Positions 31,645-39,835 of a DNA stretch of 64,000 bases are shown here, piece by piece. A program made the translations under genes and the position numbers. Within the stretch, counting starts at the first letter, position 1. Every line of letters starts with the position of its first letter. Origin of the DNA: Chitinibacter tainanensis DSM 15459 (GTDB lineage Bacteria; Pseudomonadota; Gammaproteobacteria; Burkholderiales; Chitinibacteraceae); the NCBI RefSeq assembly GCF_000429785.1, contig NZ_AUCN01000020.1, positions 39,279 to 103,278 of the forward strand. The letters are read 5' to 3'. The notes below the pieces were generated by a model. It worked only from the letters and a program-made list of their open reading frames with translations. It made no database searches and was not told where the DNA came from.

Positions 31645-31953
31645 TTAATTGCGCAGAGAAAGATGGCCAAATAGGCCGAGCACCGGCAAGAACACAGTGA
31701 CGGTGACTATGCCGAGTAAGGCACGATATATGCCGTAGCCAAGCAAAGCTGCGCCACCCAAGATTTCACGATGCTGGATAGCGAGCGCAAAGCTCAACAG
31801 GCCTGCGGCCACATTCAAAATGACCAGGCGATACAAAGACTCTGGCAAATAGACCAGGTTGAGAAAAATGCCGATGTGCAAACTGCGCGGCCAATTTGTC
31901 CGATTGCGCTCCCGATAGGACAGGAATCGGATACGAGACACAAATGGGGTCAT
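31645..31953 (-). CDS. Small membrane protein
   Basis: 102 aa with two probable transmembrane helices (LVILNVAAGLLSFALAI and ALLGYGIYRALLGIVTV, the latter continuing into VFLPVLGLF). N-terminus basic. ATGA overlap with the DnaQ-like gene. A holin-like or envelope function is possible, but no sequence family was recognised. Confidence 0.6.
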   Translation of the reverse strand: MTPFVSRIRFLSYRERNRTNWPRSLHIGIFLNLVYLPESLYRLVILNVAAGLLSFALAIQHREILGGAALLGYGIYRALLGIVTVTVFLPVLGLFGHLSLRN

Positions 31954-32507
31954 ACCTTCTTCTCCAAACGAAATGCACCAAGATCAATGCCCTTAAAGAA
32001 AGCCTGCATCATCACTTCCACGTCATAGAGCGCGGAGTGGGCCTTGCTCGGGTCATAATCCACGTTCAGGGCATAGCAGAGCTCGCCCAAGTTCGGGTTC
32101 TTGCCGGTGGGTGTCGCCCAGCGACCGTTTTCCATCGTGCAGAACACCTCAATGTCCGGCTTGATCGATTGCCCCACACGCAGCAACTCATGCGCGAGGA
32201 AGGGCGCATCGAAGTTGGCGTTGTGGATGATTAGCCAGTCGCAGGCGTTGACGATCTTCCCGATCTTTGGCGCCACATCCTCCCAAACCGGCTTGTCGCG
32301 CAGGTCATCCAGGCTGATGCCATGAACGCGCTGAGCGTCGGCATCAATGTTGCGCATCGGGTTGATGCGCTGGACGAAGTGACCGCGCGCCTTGCGAGTG
32401 TTCGCCACAGGGTCAACGTCATAGAGTAGGGCGGCCACTTCAATGATGCGGTGGCCTTTTTCGTAATCGAGACCGGTGGTTTCGGTATCCAGTCCAGCGA
32501 TGATCAT
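31950..32507 (-). CDS. DnaQ-type 3'-5' exonuclease
   Basis: 185 aa. DEDDh signatures are complete: DTETTG (residues 7-12), HNANFDAPFLAHEL (second aspartate in the ExoII motif) and HSALYDVEVM (His and final Asp of ExoIII). Homologues proofread for replicative polymerases. This phage encodes a Pol III alpha lacking its own exonuclease, so this protein is a plausible proofreader. Overlaps the membrane protein gene by ATGA. Confidence 0.85.
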   Translation of the reverse strand: MIIAGLDTETTGLDYEKGHRIIEVAALLYDVDPVANTRKARGHFVQRINPMRNIDADAQRVHGISLDDLRDKPVWEDVAPKIGKIVNACDWLIIHNANFDAPFLAHELLRVGQSIKPDIEVFCTMENGRWATPTGKNPNLGELCYALNVDYDPSKAHSALYDVEVMMQAFFKGIDLGAFRLEKKV

Positions 32508-32509
32508 GG

Positions 32510-32986
32510 TCAGATCTCCTTGTAACCAGACTCTTTCAGCCGATTGCAGACGCTATCGAATTTGGTTTTGGCGGCTGCGGCCGGCGCCGAGTCACTCGAG
32601 GTATCCAGCTGCTTGACGTTTGCCCATTCACCTTCTTTCAGGCCGGTGCAAACCGATACGACGGGCTCGCCGTAATTCCAGCGCACACAGACCAGCGAGT
32701 TGTCAGGCTTGGAGAAGAAGCGCACGATTTTCTCGGGCGGGCGCTTGGAGCCGGACTGATCTTGAACCGCCTTAGTCAGCTCATCGATCTTGTCGGCAAC
32801 CGACATAGGAACGATGCCGCAGATTACGCGAAAGAGCGCCTGTAATGCGGCATAGGTTTGGGCGTCACCGCGATGAGCGCTGTCATACAGCGTGGCGATT
32901 TCGATTAAGGCCTGCTCGGTCTTTTCAAGCAGCTGCTCATAAACCTCATTTACTTCCGGATTTGCGGCTTCTGATTGGGTACTCAT
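32510..32986 (-). CDS. Hypothetical protein
   Basis: 158 aa. Acidic helical N-terminus (NEVYEQLLEKTEQALIEIATLY), then VRFFSKPDNSLVCVRWNYGEPVVSV strands. No family recognised. The gene lies 2 nt upstream of the DnaQ-like gene in the same operon, so it may be a subunit of the same complex; inference only. Confidence 0.55.
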   Translation of the reverse strand: MSTQSEAANPEVNEVYEQLLEKTEQALIEIATLYDSAHRGDAQTYAALQALFRVICGIVPMSVADKIDELTKAVQDQSGSKRPPEKIVRFFSKPDNSLVCVRWNYGEPVVSVCTGLKEGEWANVKQLDTSSDSAPAAAAKTKFDSVCNRLKESGYKEI

Positions 32987-33022
32987 TGTTCGGCATCCTG
33001 TTTGTGTTGCGACAGAAAGAGC

Positions 33023-33670
33023 TTAATGAAGCTGCAGCGGGGTGCTGTCGGCGCTGTTGAGCATTGCCTGCTCATCCAGCCGGTAGATGAGGCTGCGAAC
33101 CAGCTGCACGCGCTCATTCAAATCAACCACGTCGGCAGGAATAACGACGCAACGCGGGCCATAGGAATGGGAGTGCCGCAAGGACGCCATCAAACCGTGC
33201 AGGATGAGGGTCATGTGATTCATGAACAGCGGGTTGTAGGCCGCAGAGCCTTCGGCTTCCGAATATGGAATGCCCGGCTGCACCAAAAAGCCCAGCGTGA
33301 AGTAGCGTCTGAAAACTTCCACGCACTCACTCAGGTACGCTTGTGTTTTGCTCTGCAGCTCATGGGATTGCGCTGTCTCGCGCTGAATATCTGCAATTGT
33401 GTATGCGTACAAATCCAAAGGGGTGCGATCTACCAGACAATCTGAGCGGCTCGATACCGGCAGGCTGTCATACAGTTGAATCAGATAGGCCAAGATGTGC
33501 TGCTGAACCAGTAGGCGCTGGTCAAACGTCAGCTCTTCCTTTGGAGAAACGCCGAGGTCTTTGAATACTGACGAAACATCGGTCTTGATGAATTTGAAGC
33601 CATGCCGCTCCGCAAGGGTGCTGGCCAGAGTCGTTTTGCCTACGCGCTGTGCGCCGCAAAAGCCAATCAT
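33023..33670 (-). CDS. AAA_28-like P-loop kinase
   Basis: 215 aa from ATG 33670 (AGGAGAG). Walker A GAQRVGKTT (residues 5-13) at the very N-terminus, then DRTPLDLYAYTI, which resembles the substrate-side motif of nucleotide or deoxynucleoside kinases (AAA_28 / AAA_33 type). The C-terminus is helical. Likely phosphorylates a nucleotide or small molecule; the substrate cannot be read from sequence. Confidence 0.65.
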   Translation of the reverse strand: MIGFCGAQRVGKTTLASTLAERHGFKFIKTDVSSVFKDLGVSPKEELTFDQRLLVQQHILAYLIQLYDSLPVSSRSDCLVDRTPLDLYAYTIADIQRETAQSHELQSKTQAYLSECVEVFRRYFTLGFLVQPGIPYSEAEGSAAYNPLFMNHMTLILHGLMASLRHSHSYGPRCVVIPADVVDLNERVQLVRSLIYRLDEQAMLNSADSTPLQLH

Positions 33671-33715
33671 GTTGCTCTCCTGTTTGTGAGTCTTTCGATG
33701 ATGTGAGAGGAACAA

Positions 33716-33734
33716 AGGGGCGACGAGCGCCCCT
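33716..33734 (-). terminator. Terminator-like hairpin upstream of the kinase
   Basis: On the minus strand GGGGCG pairs with CGCCCC and is followed by TTTG, 20 nt after the stop of the SPFH lipoprotein gene. Confidence 0.6.
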
Positions 33735-33753
33735 TCTTCATTGACGCGGGGCG

Positions 33754-34548
33754 TTACTTGGCCGGTACGTTGACCATGCCTTTAAAATCAGCCGGCAGGA
33801 TGATCACGGACGAGCCATCCTTGCGCTCGGCGAACTTATTCAGTGCCTTCACGTATTCCATCTGCAGCAGGTTCGGGGTCAGGGACTTCGCCAGCTGCTC
33901 GTTGGCCAGCGCTTGCTCGCGGGCAATATCGACGCGCTTCTGAGCCAGTTCGAGGTCTTTCTGCGCAGCTACAGCTTTGCGGTTCGCGTCCTCGATGGAT
34001 TGGTCAGTCAGCATGGTGCTGATGACGATTTCCTTGATCTGGAAGGTGTCGGGGTCGCGGGCATTCAGCTCAGCCTGCAGCTTCTCCTGAATGGCTTTGC
34101 GGATTTCGTCACGCTTTTGATGTGCGGTCAGCGAGTCGAAGCGCGAAACCACATCCATCGCAGCGGTGCTGGCCAGTCGAGCAACCAGTTTTGAGCCAGG
34201 GATGCACTCGCCATCCACGCAGTCATATTGGTTGCGGTACTTCACCTTGAGCTCGGCAATCGTCTCCGGCTTCACCGAGTAGATCACGGCAATGTCGAAG
34301 TCCTTGAAGGCCAGCTTGTCGCTACCCTGCACCTTGAGGTCAGGCAGTTCGAGGGTCACGTCCTTCGCCGTGAACTTCTCCACGTCATTGAACGGCTCGA
34401 AGTACATGCCGACCGGCATTTCAGCCATGACGACGTTACCGTTGAAGGAGTTGGTTTTTACACCGACCTCACCGGTCGAGATCTTGCCGCAGGCCGTTAA
34501 GGCAACTGCGAAGCAGATGGTGAGCAAGCTGGTGATGATGCGTTTCAT
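33754..34548 (-). CDS. SPFH/prohibitin-like lipoprotein
   Basis: 264 aa from ATG 34548, which lies 2 nt after the stop of the small membrane protein gene. Signal peptide with lipobox LTAC (Cys20), then a prohibitin-like (SPFH) domain: VGVKTNSFNGNVVMAEMPVG, IAVIYSVKPETIAELKVKYR, and a long amphipathic coiled coil (IEDANRKAVAAQKDLELAQKRVDIAREQALANEQLAKSL). Bacterial SPFH proteins form large membrane scaffolds and modulate proteases. A phage-encoded lipidated version is unusual and may protect or remodel the host envelope during infection. Confidence 0.75.
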   Translation of the reverse strand: MKRIITSLLTICFAVALTACGKISTGEVGVKTNSFNGNVVMAEMPVGMYFEPFNDVEKFTAKDVTLELPDLKVQGSDKLAFKDFDIAVIYSVKPETIAELKVKYRNQYDCVDGECIPGSKLVARLASTAAMDVVSRFDSLTAHQKRDEIRKAIQEKLQAELNARDPDTFQIKEIVISTMLTDQSIEDANRKAVAAQKDLELAQKRVDIAREQALANEQLAKSLTPNLLQMEYVKALNKFAERKDGSSVIILPADFKGMVNVPAK

Positions 34549-34550
34549 AC

Positions 34551-34751
34551 TTAAAGTACCCATGTGAAGGTTTTGAACAAATCGATAGCGACAATGAGCG
34601 CTATCACTACAGCGGCAGTCGCCAGTAGAGCCAGAGCTAGGTTTTTCAGGACACTCAGGCTCTTATTGGCCACGCCTTTGCGCTTAAAGCTGCTGGCGAC
34701 AATCCAGCCCAGGCTCAAAAGCACAATGAGAACGAGGAAGCCTCTAATCAT
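34551..34751 (-). CDS. Small two-span membrane protein
   Basis: 66 aa, two transmembrane helices (FLVLIVLLSLGWIVASSF and LALALLATAAVVIALIVAI). Immediately upstream of the SPFH gene with a TAAGTATG stop/start junction, so the pair is probably one unit: a membrane anchor or NfeD/HflC-like partner. A palindromic box directly overlaps its ATG. Confidence 0.6.
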   Translation of the reverse strand: MIRGFLVLIVLLSLGWIVASSFKRKGVANKSLSVLKNLALALLATAAVVIALIVAIDLFKTFTWVL

Positions 34752-34766
34752 GTCATCACTGACTTA
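34749..34766 (-). promoter_or_regulatory. Palindromic box at the start of the SPFH operon
   Basis: CATGTCA-TCAC-TGACTTA. The left end contains the ATG (34749-34751) of the membrane protein gene and the box begins 2 nt after the upstream stop codon. Confidence 0.5.
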
Positions 34767-34767
34767 C

Positions 34768-35049
34768 TTATGCGGCGATGCTTTCAGACTTCTTTTTCGG
34801 GCCGCGCGGCGCACCAAAAGTCACTTTCAGCGCTTCCTGCAGCTCGTCGCCAATGGCAGCGAGACGAGTGGCCAACACTTCCGGAGTGATTGCGCCTGTG
34901 TCAGAGTCGGCAAACACCTTTTCAGCCAGTAGGCCTTGCAGGTTTTCAGTGCGCTTCACCTTCTTGCTGTGCTTCACAGCTTCGGCATGTGATGGGTGGT
35001 GTGAGCCATCGATGGCTTTGAACATTTGAACTTTAGCGATACCGGTCAT
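34768..35049 (-). CDS. Small basic hypothetical protein
   Basis: 93 aa, lysine-rich (SHAEAVKHSKKVKRTENLQGLL, APRGPKKKSESIAA), acidic patch in the middle. No family recognised. GGAG ribosome-binding site. Directly upstream of the SPFH pair. Confidence 0.6.
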   Translation of the reverse strand: MTGIAKVQMFKAIDGSHHPSHAEAVKHSKKVKRTENLQGLLAEKVFADSDTGAITPEVLATRLAAIGDELQEALKVTFGAPRGPKKKSESIAA

Positions 35050-35070
35050 GGTTTACTCCATAGGTTGATA

Positions 35071-35089
35071 AAGCCGGCCGAAGCCGGCG
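35071..35089 (-). terminator. Terminator-like hairpin with TTCG loop
   Basis: On the minus strand GCCGGC-TTCG-GCCGGC followed by TTTATC: a very stable tetraloop hairpin 12 nt after the stop of the 216-aa gene. Confidence 0.65.
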
Positions 35090-35100
35090 ACAGGTTGAAA

Positions 35101-35751
35101 TCAAGCAGGCTGAGCCAGCTTGGAAAAGAAATCTGTTACTTCTGCAGGTTTGATGGCGGGCAGGTTGGATACTGCAACCACTTCTTTTGGCACGTACTTG
35201 AGAACGTCCGGCCAGAGTTCCGCGGCACGCTCGACCGTTGGCATGGCCAGTACGGAATGCAACATTTCATGTGTTTCCGCCCATAGCGTGATCAAGCCTT
35301 CCTCGCGGGCGTACAGATCGCCATAGAGCGCCAGCTCTTCGTCGCTGATTGGGTTGTCGCTGATTGCAACGCTGTGGTGCGGGATGTAGGCAGTGCTGCA
35401 CTCGCAGCGAATCAGGCTGGTACCGGCTTCAACGTGCTCGGCGTTGCGTTTGCCGCTGAATGTGTCGTAGGACGACCAGTTCTTCGGAGTGACGAAGGTT
35501 AGGCCGCAGAGGTTGGTCAGCGATTGGCCGTCGTACCCCTTGCAAAAGCCGGTGCGGTAGCAAGTCTGGAAATACTTGGCGTGACCGTTCTTGTAGAGCG
35601 ACAGAATCTCAGCCGGCAGGTGAGATTCGTGAATTTTGAGGTTCAAGGCCAATCGTTCTTCGATCAACGCATTCAGTTTCGGTAACAGCAATTGCACCAA
35701 AACATTCTTGCGAGTTTCAGCAGCGACGCCTTTAGTGAGTTTGCGAGCCAT
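35101..35751 (-). CDS. Hypothetical protein with Cys/His cluster
   Basis: 216 aa. Basic N-terminus (RKLTKGVAAETRKNVLVQLLLPKL), a Cys-containing centre (QTCYRTGFCKGYDGQSLTNLCG, IRCECSTAYIPHH) and a helical C-terminus. The N-terminal look recalls phage Nmad5-type proteins, but that is too weak to claim. AAGGAACTGAAAAG precedes the ATG. Confidence 0.55.
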   Translation of the reverse strand: MARKLTKGVAAETRKNVLVQLLLPKLNALIEERLALNLKIHESHLPAEILSLYKNGHAKYFQTCYRTGFCKGYDGQSLTNLCGLTFVTPKNWSSYDTFSGKRNAEHVEAGTSLIRCECSTAYIPHHSVAISDNPISDEELALYGDLYAREEGLITLWAETHEMLHSVLAMPTVERAAELWPDVLKYVPKEVVAVSNLPAIKPAEVTDFFSKLAQPA

Positions 35752-35810
35752 CTTTTCAGTTCCTTGTTTGAGTTAGTCAGTAATTAGATGATGCGTTTTA
35801 TTGTCCGGCG

Positions 35811-35828
35811 TATGTCATCTATGACTTA
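35811..35828 (-). promoter_or_regulatory. Palindromic box upstream of the 216-aa gene
   Basis: TATGTCA-TCTA-TGACTTA, 60 nt before the ATG at 35751. The following hexamer TACGCC is a poor -10, so if it is a promoter it would need an activator. Confidence 0.5.
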
Positions 35829-35842
35829 CTTATTGACGGGCT

Positions 35843-35879
35843 ACCATGCAGCCAGCCATAACTTGATCGGCTGCATGGT
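35843..35879. repeat. Perfect 11-bp inverted repeat
   Basis: ACCATGCAGCC pairs with GGCTGCATGGT around a 15-nt loop, directly after the thyX stop. No T tract on either side; a processing or stability element is possible. Confidence 0.6.
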
Positions 35880-35899
35880 AATTCAGTTATGACTTACTA

Positions 35900-36823
35900 T
35901 CAAGAGGCAAATAAAAGCGCATCGATAATTTCTTTGCGCTCGCGTTTGCCCAAGCCATTGTCGGCCAATCGAGCCTCGAGCATTTCGTAAAGGTCGTTCT
36001 CGGCCAAAATTTCGTGCAGGGTATTCCGCGCGGTACGCGACAGCTGAATCGAGTGCAGGCGGTATTCCTCGAAGGCCGCATAGGTCTCCGGTACCCACAG
36101 CTTCACGAAGTCGGCAATGGCGTTCGCATAGACGCGCACCTCGTATTGAGCGTGCGAGTGCATCCGGAGGCGCAGGAAGTGCAGCAGGTTGTGCAGATCG
36201 CACTTCCAGTACCATTCCGTGTAAATGTTGATTGGCAGAACGGTACGAGCCAATTCACGCGCCACGCCGTCGGCAAGCGTTTTCTCATAAGCCTGGTAGG
36301 CCTCGTCGCTCAGGTGCGCCGCAACTTGCAGGAACTCGTGCGCCTTTTCCAGCGGCAGGCTGTCACCGCGACCCTGCTTGTTGTCGGTGGACTGCAGGCA
36401 GATCTGCTCCGGCTCGGGCAGGTAGAACTCGTCACGCAGGACGGAGTAGCGGGCGCTGTATTCATTCAGGCTGGCAGTGCGATGCCGGATGACCTGGCGT
36501 GCAACGAAGATCGGCAGCTTCATGTGCAGCTTGATTTCGCAGCCCTCGAAAGGCGAGGTGTGGGCATGGCGCATCAGGTAGCGCAGCAAGTTCCGGTCGT
36601 CATTCACAGCTTTCGTGCCTTCACCGTAACTGGTCCGCGCCATCTGGACGACAGAGGCATCGTTACCCATGTAGTCGATCACGCGCACGAAGCCTTTATC
36701 GAGGCACCGCGTCGGCGTCAGCAGTACGTCCTCCAGCGCCGGCACGGTCGGGCGAAGCGTCGGTGATGTGGGGGCTTGGCGAGCTGCAAGGATTTGAGCA
36801 GTCTGTTCGGGAGTCATAAACAT
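35900..36823 (-). CDS. thyX: Flavin-dependent thymidylate synthase ThyX
   Basis: 307 aa. The ThyX signature RHRTASLNEYSARY is at residues 113-126 and further conserved positions (GYGEGTK-like RTSYGEGTK near 63-71, SPFEGCEIKLHMKLPIFVARQ) are present. ThyX methylates dUMP using FAD and folate, replacing ThyA. The gene sits in the nucleotide-metabolism block with nrdA/B and thioredoxin, and supplies dTMP for phage replication. Two start codons close together (MFMTP); ribosome-binding site weak. Confidence 0.9.
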   Translation of the reverse strand: MFMTPEQTAQILAARQAPTSPTLRPTVPALEDVLLTPTRCLDKGFVRVIDYMGNDASVVQMARTSYGEGTKAVNDDRNLLRYLMRHAHTSPFEGCEIKLHMKLPIFVARQVIRHRTASLNEYSARYSVLRDEFYLPEPEQICLQSTDNKQGRGDSLPLEKAHEFLQVAAHLSDEAYQAYEKTLADGVARELARTVLPINIYTEWYWKCDLHNLLHFLRLRMHSHAQYEVRVYANAIADFVKLWVPETYAAFEEYRLHSIQLSRTARNTLHEILAENDLYEMLEARLADNGLGKRERKEIIDALLFAS

Positions 36824-36846
36824 GATGAGGTTCTCGATGGTTGAAT

Positions 36847-36870
36847 AAAAAGGGCGACCTAAGCCGCCCC
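36847..36870 (-). terminator. Terminator between HU and thyX genes
   Basis: On the minus strand GGGGCGGC pairs with GTCGCCC around TTAG and is followed by TTTTTATT. It ends the hup transcript 34 nt after its stop. Confidence 0.8.
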
Positions 36871-36903
36871 GTATGAAAGTGCAGAAAGCACTTTGGCCAG
36901 AAA

Positions 36904-37176
36904 TTAAGCAGGCAGCTTCTTGATCGAAGGCACTGGCTTAAATTTGAAGGCGCGGTGAGCTGGAATGTTCACATTTTCACCATTCGCAGGATTGCGCTTC
37001 ACAGCTGCCGCCTTATCAACCGCTTGGAAAGTACCGAAGTCAGCGATAGTCACTTTATCGCCGGCTTTGACCTGGGCAGCGATGGTATCGAACAGGTCTT
37101 TGACGATCTGTTCTGCTAAGGCTTTGGTGATGTTATGGTCAGCTGCGATCTTTGCAGCCAGCTCTTTACGAGTCAT
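36904..37176 (-). CDS. hup: HU/IHF-family DNA-binding protein
   Basis: 90 aa, the full HU length. N-terminal helices (MTRKELAAKIAADHNITKALAEQIVKDLFDTI), the beta saddle (GDKVTIADFGTF) and the DNA-inserting arms (RNPANGENVNIPAHRAFKF) are intact. HU bends DNA and may compact the phage genome or assist packaging and recombination. Start overlaps the preceding gene's stop (ATGA), AAGGAGC ribosome-binding site. Confidence 0.9.
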   Translation of the reverse strand: MTRKELAAKIAADHNITKALAEQIVKDLFDTIAAQVKAGDKVTIADFGTFQAVDKAAAVKRNPANGENVNIPAHRAFKFKPVPSIKKLPA

Positions 37177-37385
37177 ACGACAAGCTCCTTTTTAGAGGTT
37201 GAATTGTGAGACGTTGGTGCTTTTGCGCCGGTCTCGGAATTGATTTCTGCAAGCACTTCGCCTGCCAGTACATGCCCAATCATCGCTACCATATCTGCTG
37301 CCCCAAGATAGCCAGCAGCACGAAGCTCTGCTGAGAATTTTGAGGCGATGCGCATGGATAACTCTTCTGCCGATAAGATGCTCAT
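37173..37385 (-). CDS. Small hypothetical protein upstream of HU
   Basis: 70 aa, Ala-rich helix (MRIASKFSAELRAAGYLGAADMVAMIGHVLAGEVLAEI) and a polar C-terminus. No family recognised. Coupled to hup by ATGA and perhaps a co-regulator. Confidence 0.6.
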   Translation of the reverse strand: MSILSAEELSMRIASKFSAELRAAGYLGAADMVAMIGHVLAGEVLAEINSETGAKAPTSHNSTSKKELVV

Positions 37386-37437
37386 ATCTGCTCCTTGATT
37401 GATAACACTGACAGGATAAAGCGCATTCAGTGGGCAT

Positions 37438-37455
37438 TATGTCAGCCGTGACTTA
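37438..37455 (-). promoter_or_regulatory. Palindromic box upstream of the hup operon
   Basis: TATGTCA-GCCG-TGACTTA, 53 nt before the ATG at 37385. The next hexamer on the minus strand is TAATGC, a weak -10. Confidence 0.55.
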
Positions 37456-37486
37456 ATAACACAATGCCCACAAAATTGCCCAATGA

Positions 37487-37825
37487 TTAGCCGATAGCGT
37501 CGAAAATGGCGTCACGTACTAGCTGCCCCAACTGAGGCGCCGCAACGATGCCCGTCCGGCGTTCGGTCTCTTGGCCGTCGGCATAAATGATCAGCGCAGG
37601 CACATTGCGCACACCGGCCATTTCAGTGATTGGCTCGGGCAGGGTATCTACCTCAACCTCGCCAAAACGCACCGAACCATCTTCGCGCGCCAGCTCTGCC
37701 GCTACTTGGTCAAAGATCGGCTTGAACTGCTTGCAGGGGCCGCAGAAGGTGGCAGAAACCTTGAGTACGGCAACGCCAGCGGTTTTTGCGAACTGATCGA
37801 AGTCCGCCTGATTCTTGATTTGCAT
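37487..37825 (-). CDS. trxA: Thioredoxin
   Basis: 112 aa. The redox motif is CGPC (residues 28-31) with a typical thioredoxin flank (VLKVSATFCGPCKQFKP). It could reduce the phage ribonucleotide reductase encoded nearby, as in other large phages, or modulate host proteins. AAGGA ribosome-binding site and a CTAT tract upstream. Confidence 0.9.
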   Translation of the reverse strand: MQIKNQADFDQFAKTAGVAVLKVSATFCGPCKQFKPIFDQVAAELAREDGSVRFGEVEVDTLPEPITEMAGVRNVPALIIYADGQETERRTGIVAAPQLGQLVRDAIFDAIG

Positions 37826-37846
37826 GGGTTTTCCTTCTTTCTCGCT

Positions 37847-37866
37847 TTCTATCTATCTATCTTGCT
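37847..37866. repeat. CTAT tetranucleotide tract
   Basis: CTTTCTATCTATCTATCTTG between nrdB and thioredoxin genes; same unit as at 30054, 30604 and 53090. Confidence 0.55.
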
Positions 37867-37878
37867 ATTTAGCTAGCC

Positions 37879-38889
37879 TTAATCATCATCGCCCCAATCC
37901 AGCGCACCGCTCTTATACGAAACCACTTTGGTCTCGAAGAAGTTACGCAGGTTGCCGTTGATGGAGCTGTAATCCAAGAACCAAGGAATCGGATTGCTCA
38001 CCATATAGATTGGCTCCATACCAAGCATTACCGCACGGTCATCAACCAGCCACTTCACAAAGTCGGTAATGATGGCCGGCGTCAGGCCCATTACACCCTT
38101 CTCGACGATGTGGCAGCCCCAGGTGATTTCCAGATTGCCGGCGTTGATCAGAAGTTGGCGAGCGTCGCGCCAGAAGTCGGCATCAAAGATCTCGGGGTTC
38201 TCTTCGCGCAGTGTCCGGAACATCGACAGGAAGAGCGCCAAATGCGACTCCTCGTCCCTCTGTATGAGCTTAATTCCTTCGGCAGTACCAGGCATCTTGG
38301 AATTGCGCGCCAGCGCGTAGAAGGTGGCAAAGGCCGAGTAGAAGTAGATGCCCTCCAGCGCGATATTCGAGACCACTGCGAGCGCGAAATTGCGCGGGCT
38401 ATAGTCGTTACCCAAGATCGCGGACTGCGCCAGAATGTGCTCGTTCTTGGCTGCGAGAATGTCGTCGCGCATGAACAGGGTGTAAATGCTGCTCGGGTCG
38501 TCGGTGATCGCTTCGATGATGGTTGAGTAGGCCTTCACATGCAGCGCTTCTTCCCAAGTCTGCCGGCTGATGGCCATGCGGACTTCCGGACTGGTGATGT
38601 AGGGCGCAATGTTGTCCGCTAGGTTGTGGAACTGGATACCGTCGAGATTGGATACGAAGGCTAGTGCGCTGTCGAAAGCGTGACGCTCACCGGTGGTCAG
38701 ATCACCACCCTTGTACTGCATAACGTCGCGGCCAAGTGCCATCTCCTTGACCGTCCAGTTATTGCTTTCCATTGTTTCGATTAACTCCCAAGCCCATTTG
38801 TGCTTGAGTGGTGATACGCACATCAGACGATCGTGGGAGCCGCCGATGAGCCGGCGATTGTTGACTGATTCGATGATGGCTTGTTGCAT
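37879..38889 (-). CDS. nrdB: Ribonucleotide reductase beta subunit (class I)
   Basis: 336 aa. Di-iron ligands and radical tyrosine are in the normal context: SNLDGIQFHN with the first carboxylate segment, WEEALHVKAY with Glu/His and Tyr, and RDEESHLALF with Glu/His. NrdB generates the tyrosyl radical that starts ribonucleotide reduction. It pairs with NrdA 1.8 kb away; a palindromic box and an inserted plus-strand TA module separate them. Confidence 0.93.
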   Translation of the reverse strand: MQQAIIESVNNRRLIGGSHDRLMCVSPLKHKWAWELIETMESNNWTVKEMALGRDVMQYKGGDLTTGERHAFDSALAFVSNLDGIQFHNLADNIAPYITSPEVRMAISRQTWEEALHVKAYSTIIEAITDDPSSIYTLFMRDDILAAKNEHILAQSAILGNDYSPRNFALAVVSNIALEGIYFYSAFATFYALARNSKMPGTAEGIKLIQRDEESHLALFLSMFRTLREENPEIFDADFWRDARQLLINAGNLEITWGCHIVEKGVMGLTPAIITDFVKWLVDDRAVMLGMEPIYMVSNPIPWFLDYSSINGNLRNFFETKVVSYKSGALDWGDDD

Positions 38890-38907
38890 GTTGTGTTTTC
38901 CTCTACG

Positions 38908-38925
38908 TTAGTCATCGATGACTGA
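38908..38925 (-). promoter_or_regulatory. Palindromic box upstream of nrdB
   Basis: TTAGTCA-TCGA-TGACTGA; same core as the box at 8452. The next hexamer towards nrdB is TAACGT. Lies 19 nt before the ATG at 38889. Confidence 0.6.
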
Positions 38926-38992
38926 CTAATGATAACGGAAACTTAATGGCGCGTCTGTCGTCTGTAGAGTGTCACCGGTAGTATTTTATTGC

Positions 38993-39033
38993 TGGTATGA
39001 TGCAAAATGCCGACAATAGACTGGCATTTTGCA
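38993..39033 (+). promoter_or_regulatory. Promoter and operator of the Xre/RES module
   Basis: TGGTATGAT (38993-39001) is an extended -10 reading into a perfect inverted repeat, TGCAAAATGCC (39001-39011) with GGCATTTTGCA (39023-39033), that ends at the ribosome-binding site GGAGG. An antitoxin bound here would block transcription: the usual autoregulation layout of RES/Xre pairs. Confidence 0.6.
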
Positions 39034-39046
39034 AATGGAGGTTCTG

Positions 39047-39835
39047 ATGAATGTGAAATCGCTATTTTGGTCTCGTAGAAGGGTCAAAGAGCGCAATGCC
39101 AGGGCGCTTTCTCTACAGCCAAGCAGGAATCAGTCCGACACTTTGGTTGTGAATGTGATTGCCGATCTGTCACAGGCTGATCTTTGCGGTCAAAATATTG
39201 CTCAGCAGGATTCGACAAGTAAAGCGCCAAAAAGATTGCACATGTCTAGGGTTATTGGAAAAAGAGGCGATGGTCGTCAGCGCAGCTCAGTTGTAAATAA
39301 ATTGAGCTATGCCTCTCCCTTTGATGCTACAAGCTTTTCGGTAGAGCTGGATTCAAACGGCGAGCTGAAAATATACCATCCAAAGAAAGCGCATCCGGTA
39401 CGTCCTTCAAACGATGAACTCTTGTACTACAAGGGGCGCCCAATCTCATTAGACCATGCAGGCGACATCAAGCAGAGCATCGCTTTTGCCAAGATGATTG
39501 AAGAAGGGCTCGACACGAAAACCATAAGGGCTCTTTTGGATGTAGGATTTACGCAGACTGAGCTCGATGTGGTCATACCTGCACGCACTCTGAAACGCAG
39601 GCTTGTATCTGATCAACAGCTGACCCGTGAAGAGTCGGCAAAATTGGTGCGATACGTTCGCACCTTCTCATCGGCTCTTGAGATCTTTGGCGATAAGGAA
39701 AAAGCGCTGGCATGGTTAAGAGCCCCCAAGAAGAAGCTGGATGGCAAAACGCCGCTCGATCTTCTGTCAAACGAAATAGCGGCTCAAGTAGTTGAGGATT
39801 ACCTTGGACAAATTCAGTCAGGGTACTTCGCATGA
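39047..39835 (+). CDS. Xre/ParS-type antitoxin of a RES module
   Basis: 262 aa from ATG 39047 (GGAGG 5 nt upstream). The N-terminal half is basic and low-complexity. The C-terminal part (residues 150-260) shows an HTH followed by the DUF2384/MbcA-ParS-Xre C-terminal pattern (SALEIFGDKEKALAWLRAPKKKLDGKTPLDLL), which wraps the partner toxin. The stop overlaps the RES gene start by 4 nt. Plus-strand orientation among minus-strand genes and its own promoter and terminator make it a self-contained cassette. Confidence 0.8.
   Translation: MNVKSLFWSRRRVKERNARALSLQPSRNQSDTLVVNVIADLSQADLCGQNIAQQDSTSKAPKRLHMSRVIGKRGDGRQRSSVVNKLSYASPFDATSFSVELDSNGELKIYHPKKAHPVRPSNDELLYYKGRPISLDHAGDIKQSIAFAKMIEEGLDTKTIRALLDVGFTQTELDVVIPARTLKRRLVSDQQLTREESAKLVRYVRTFSSALEIFGDKEKALAWLRAPKKKLDGKTPLDLLSNEIAAQVVEDYLGQIQSGYFA

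Noticed and set aside
35900..35902. Thymidylate synthase of the ThyA type
   Set aside because: No ThyA motif anywhere; the RHRTASLNEYSARY signature is specific to ThyX.
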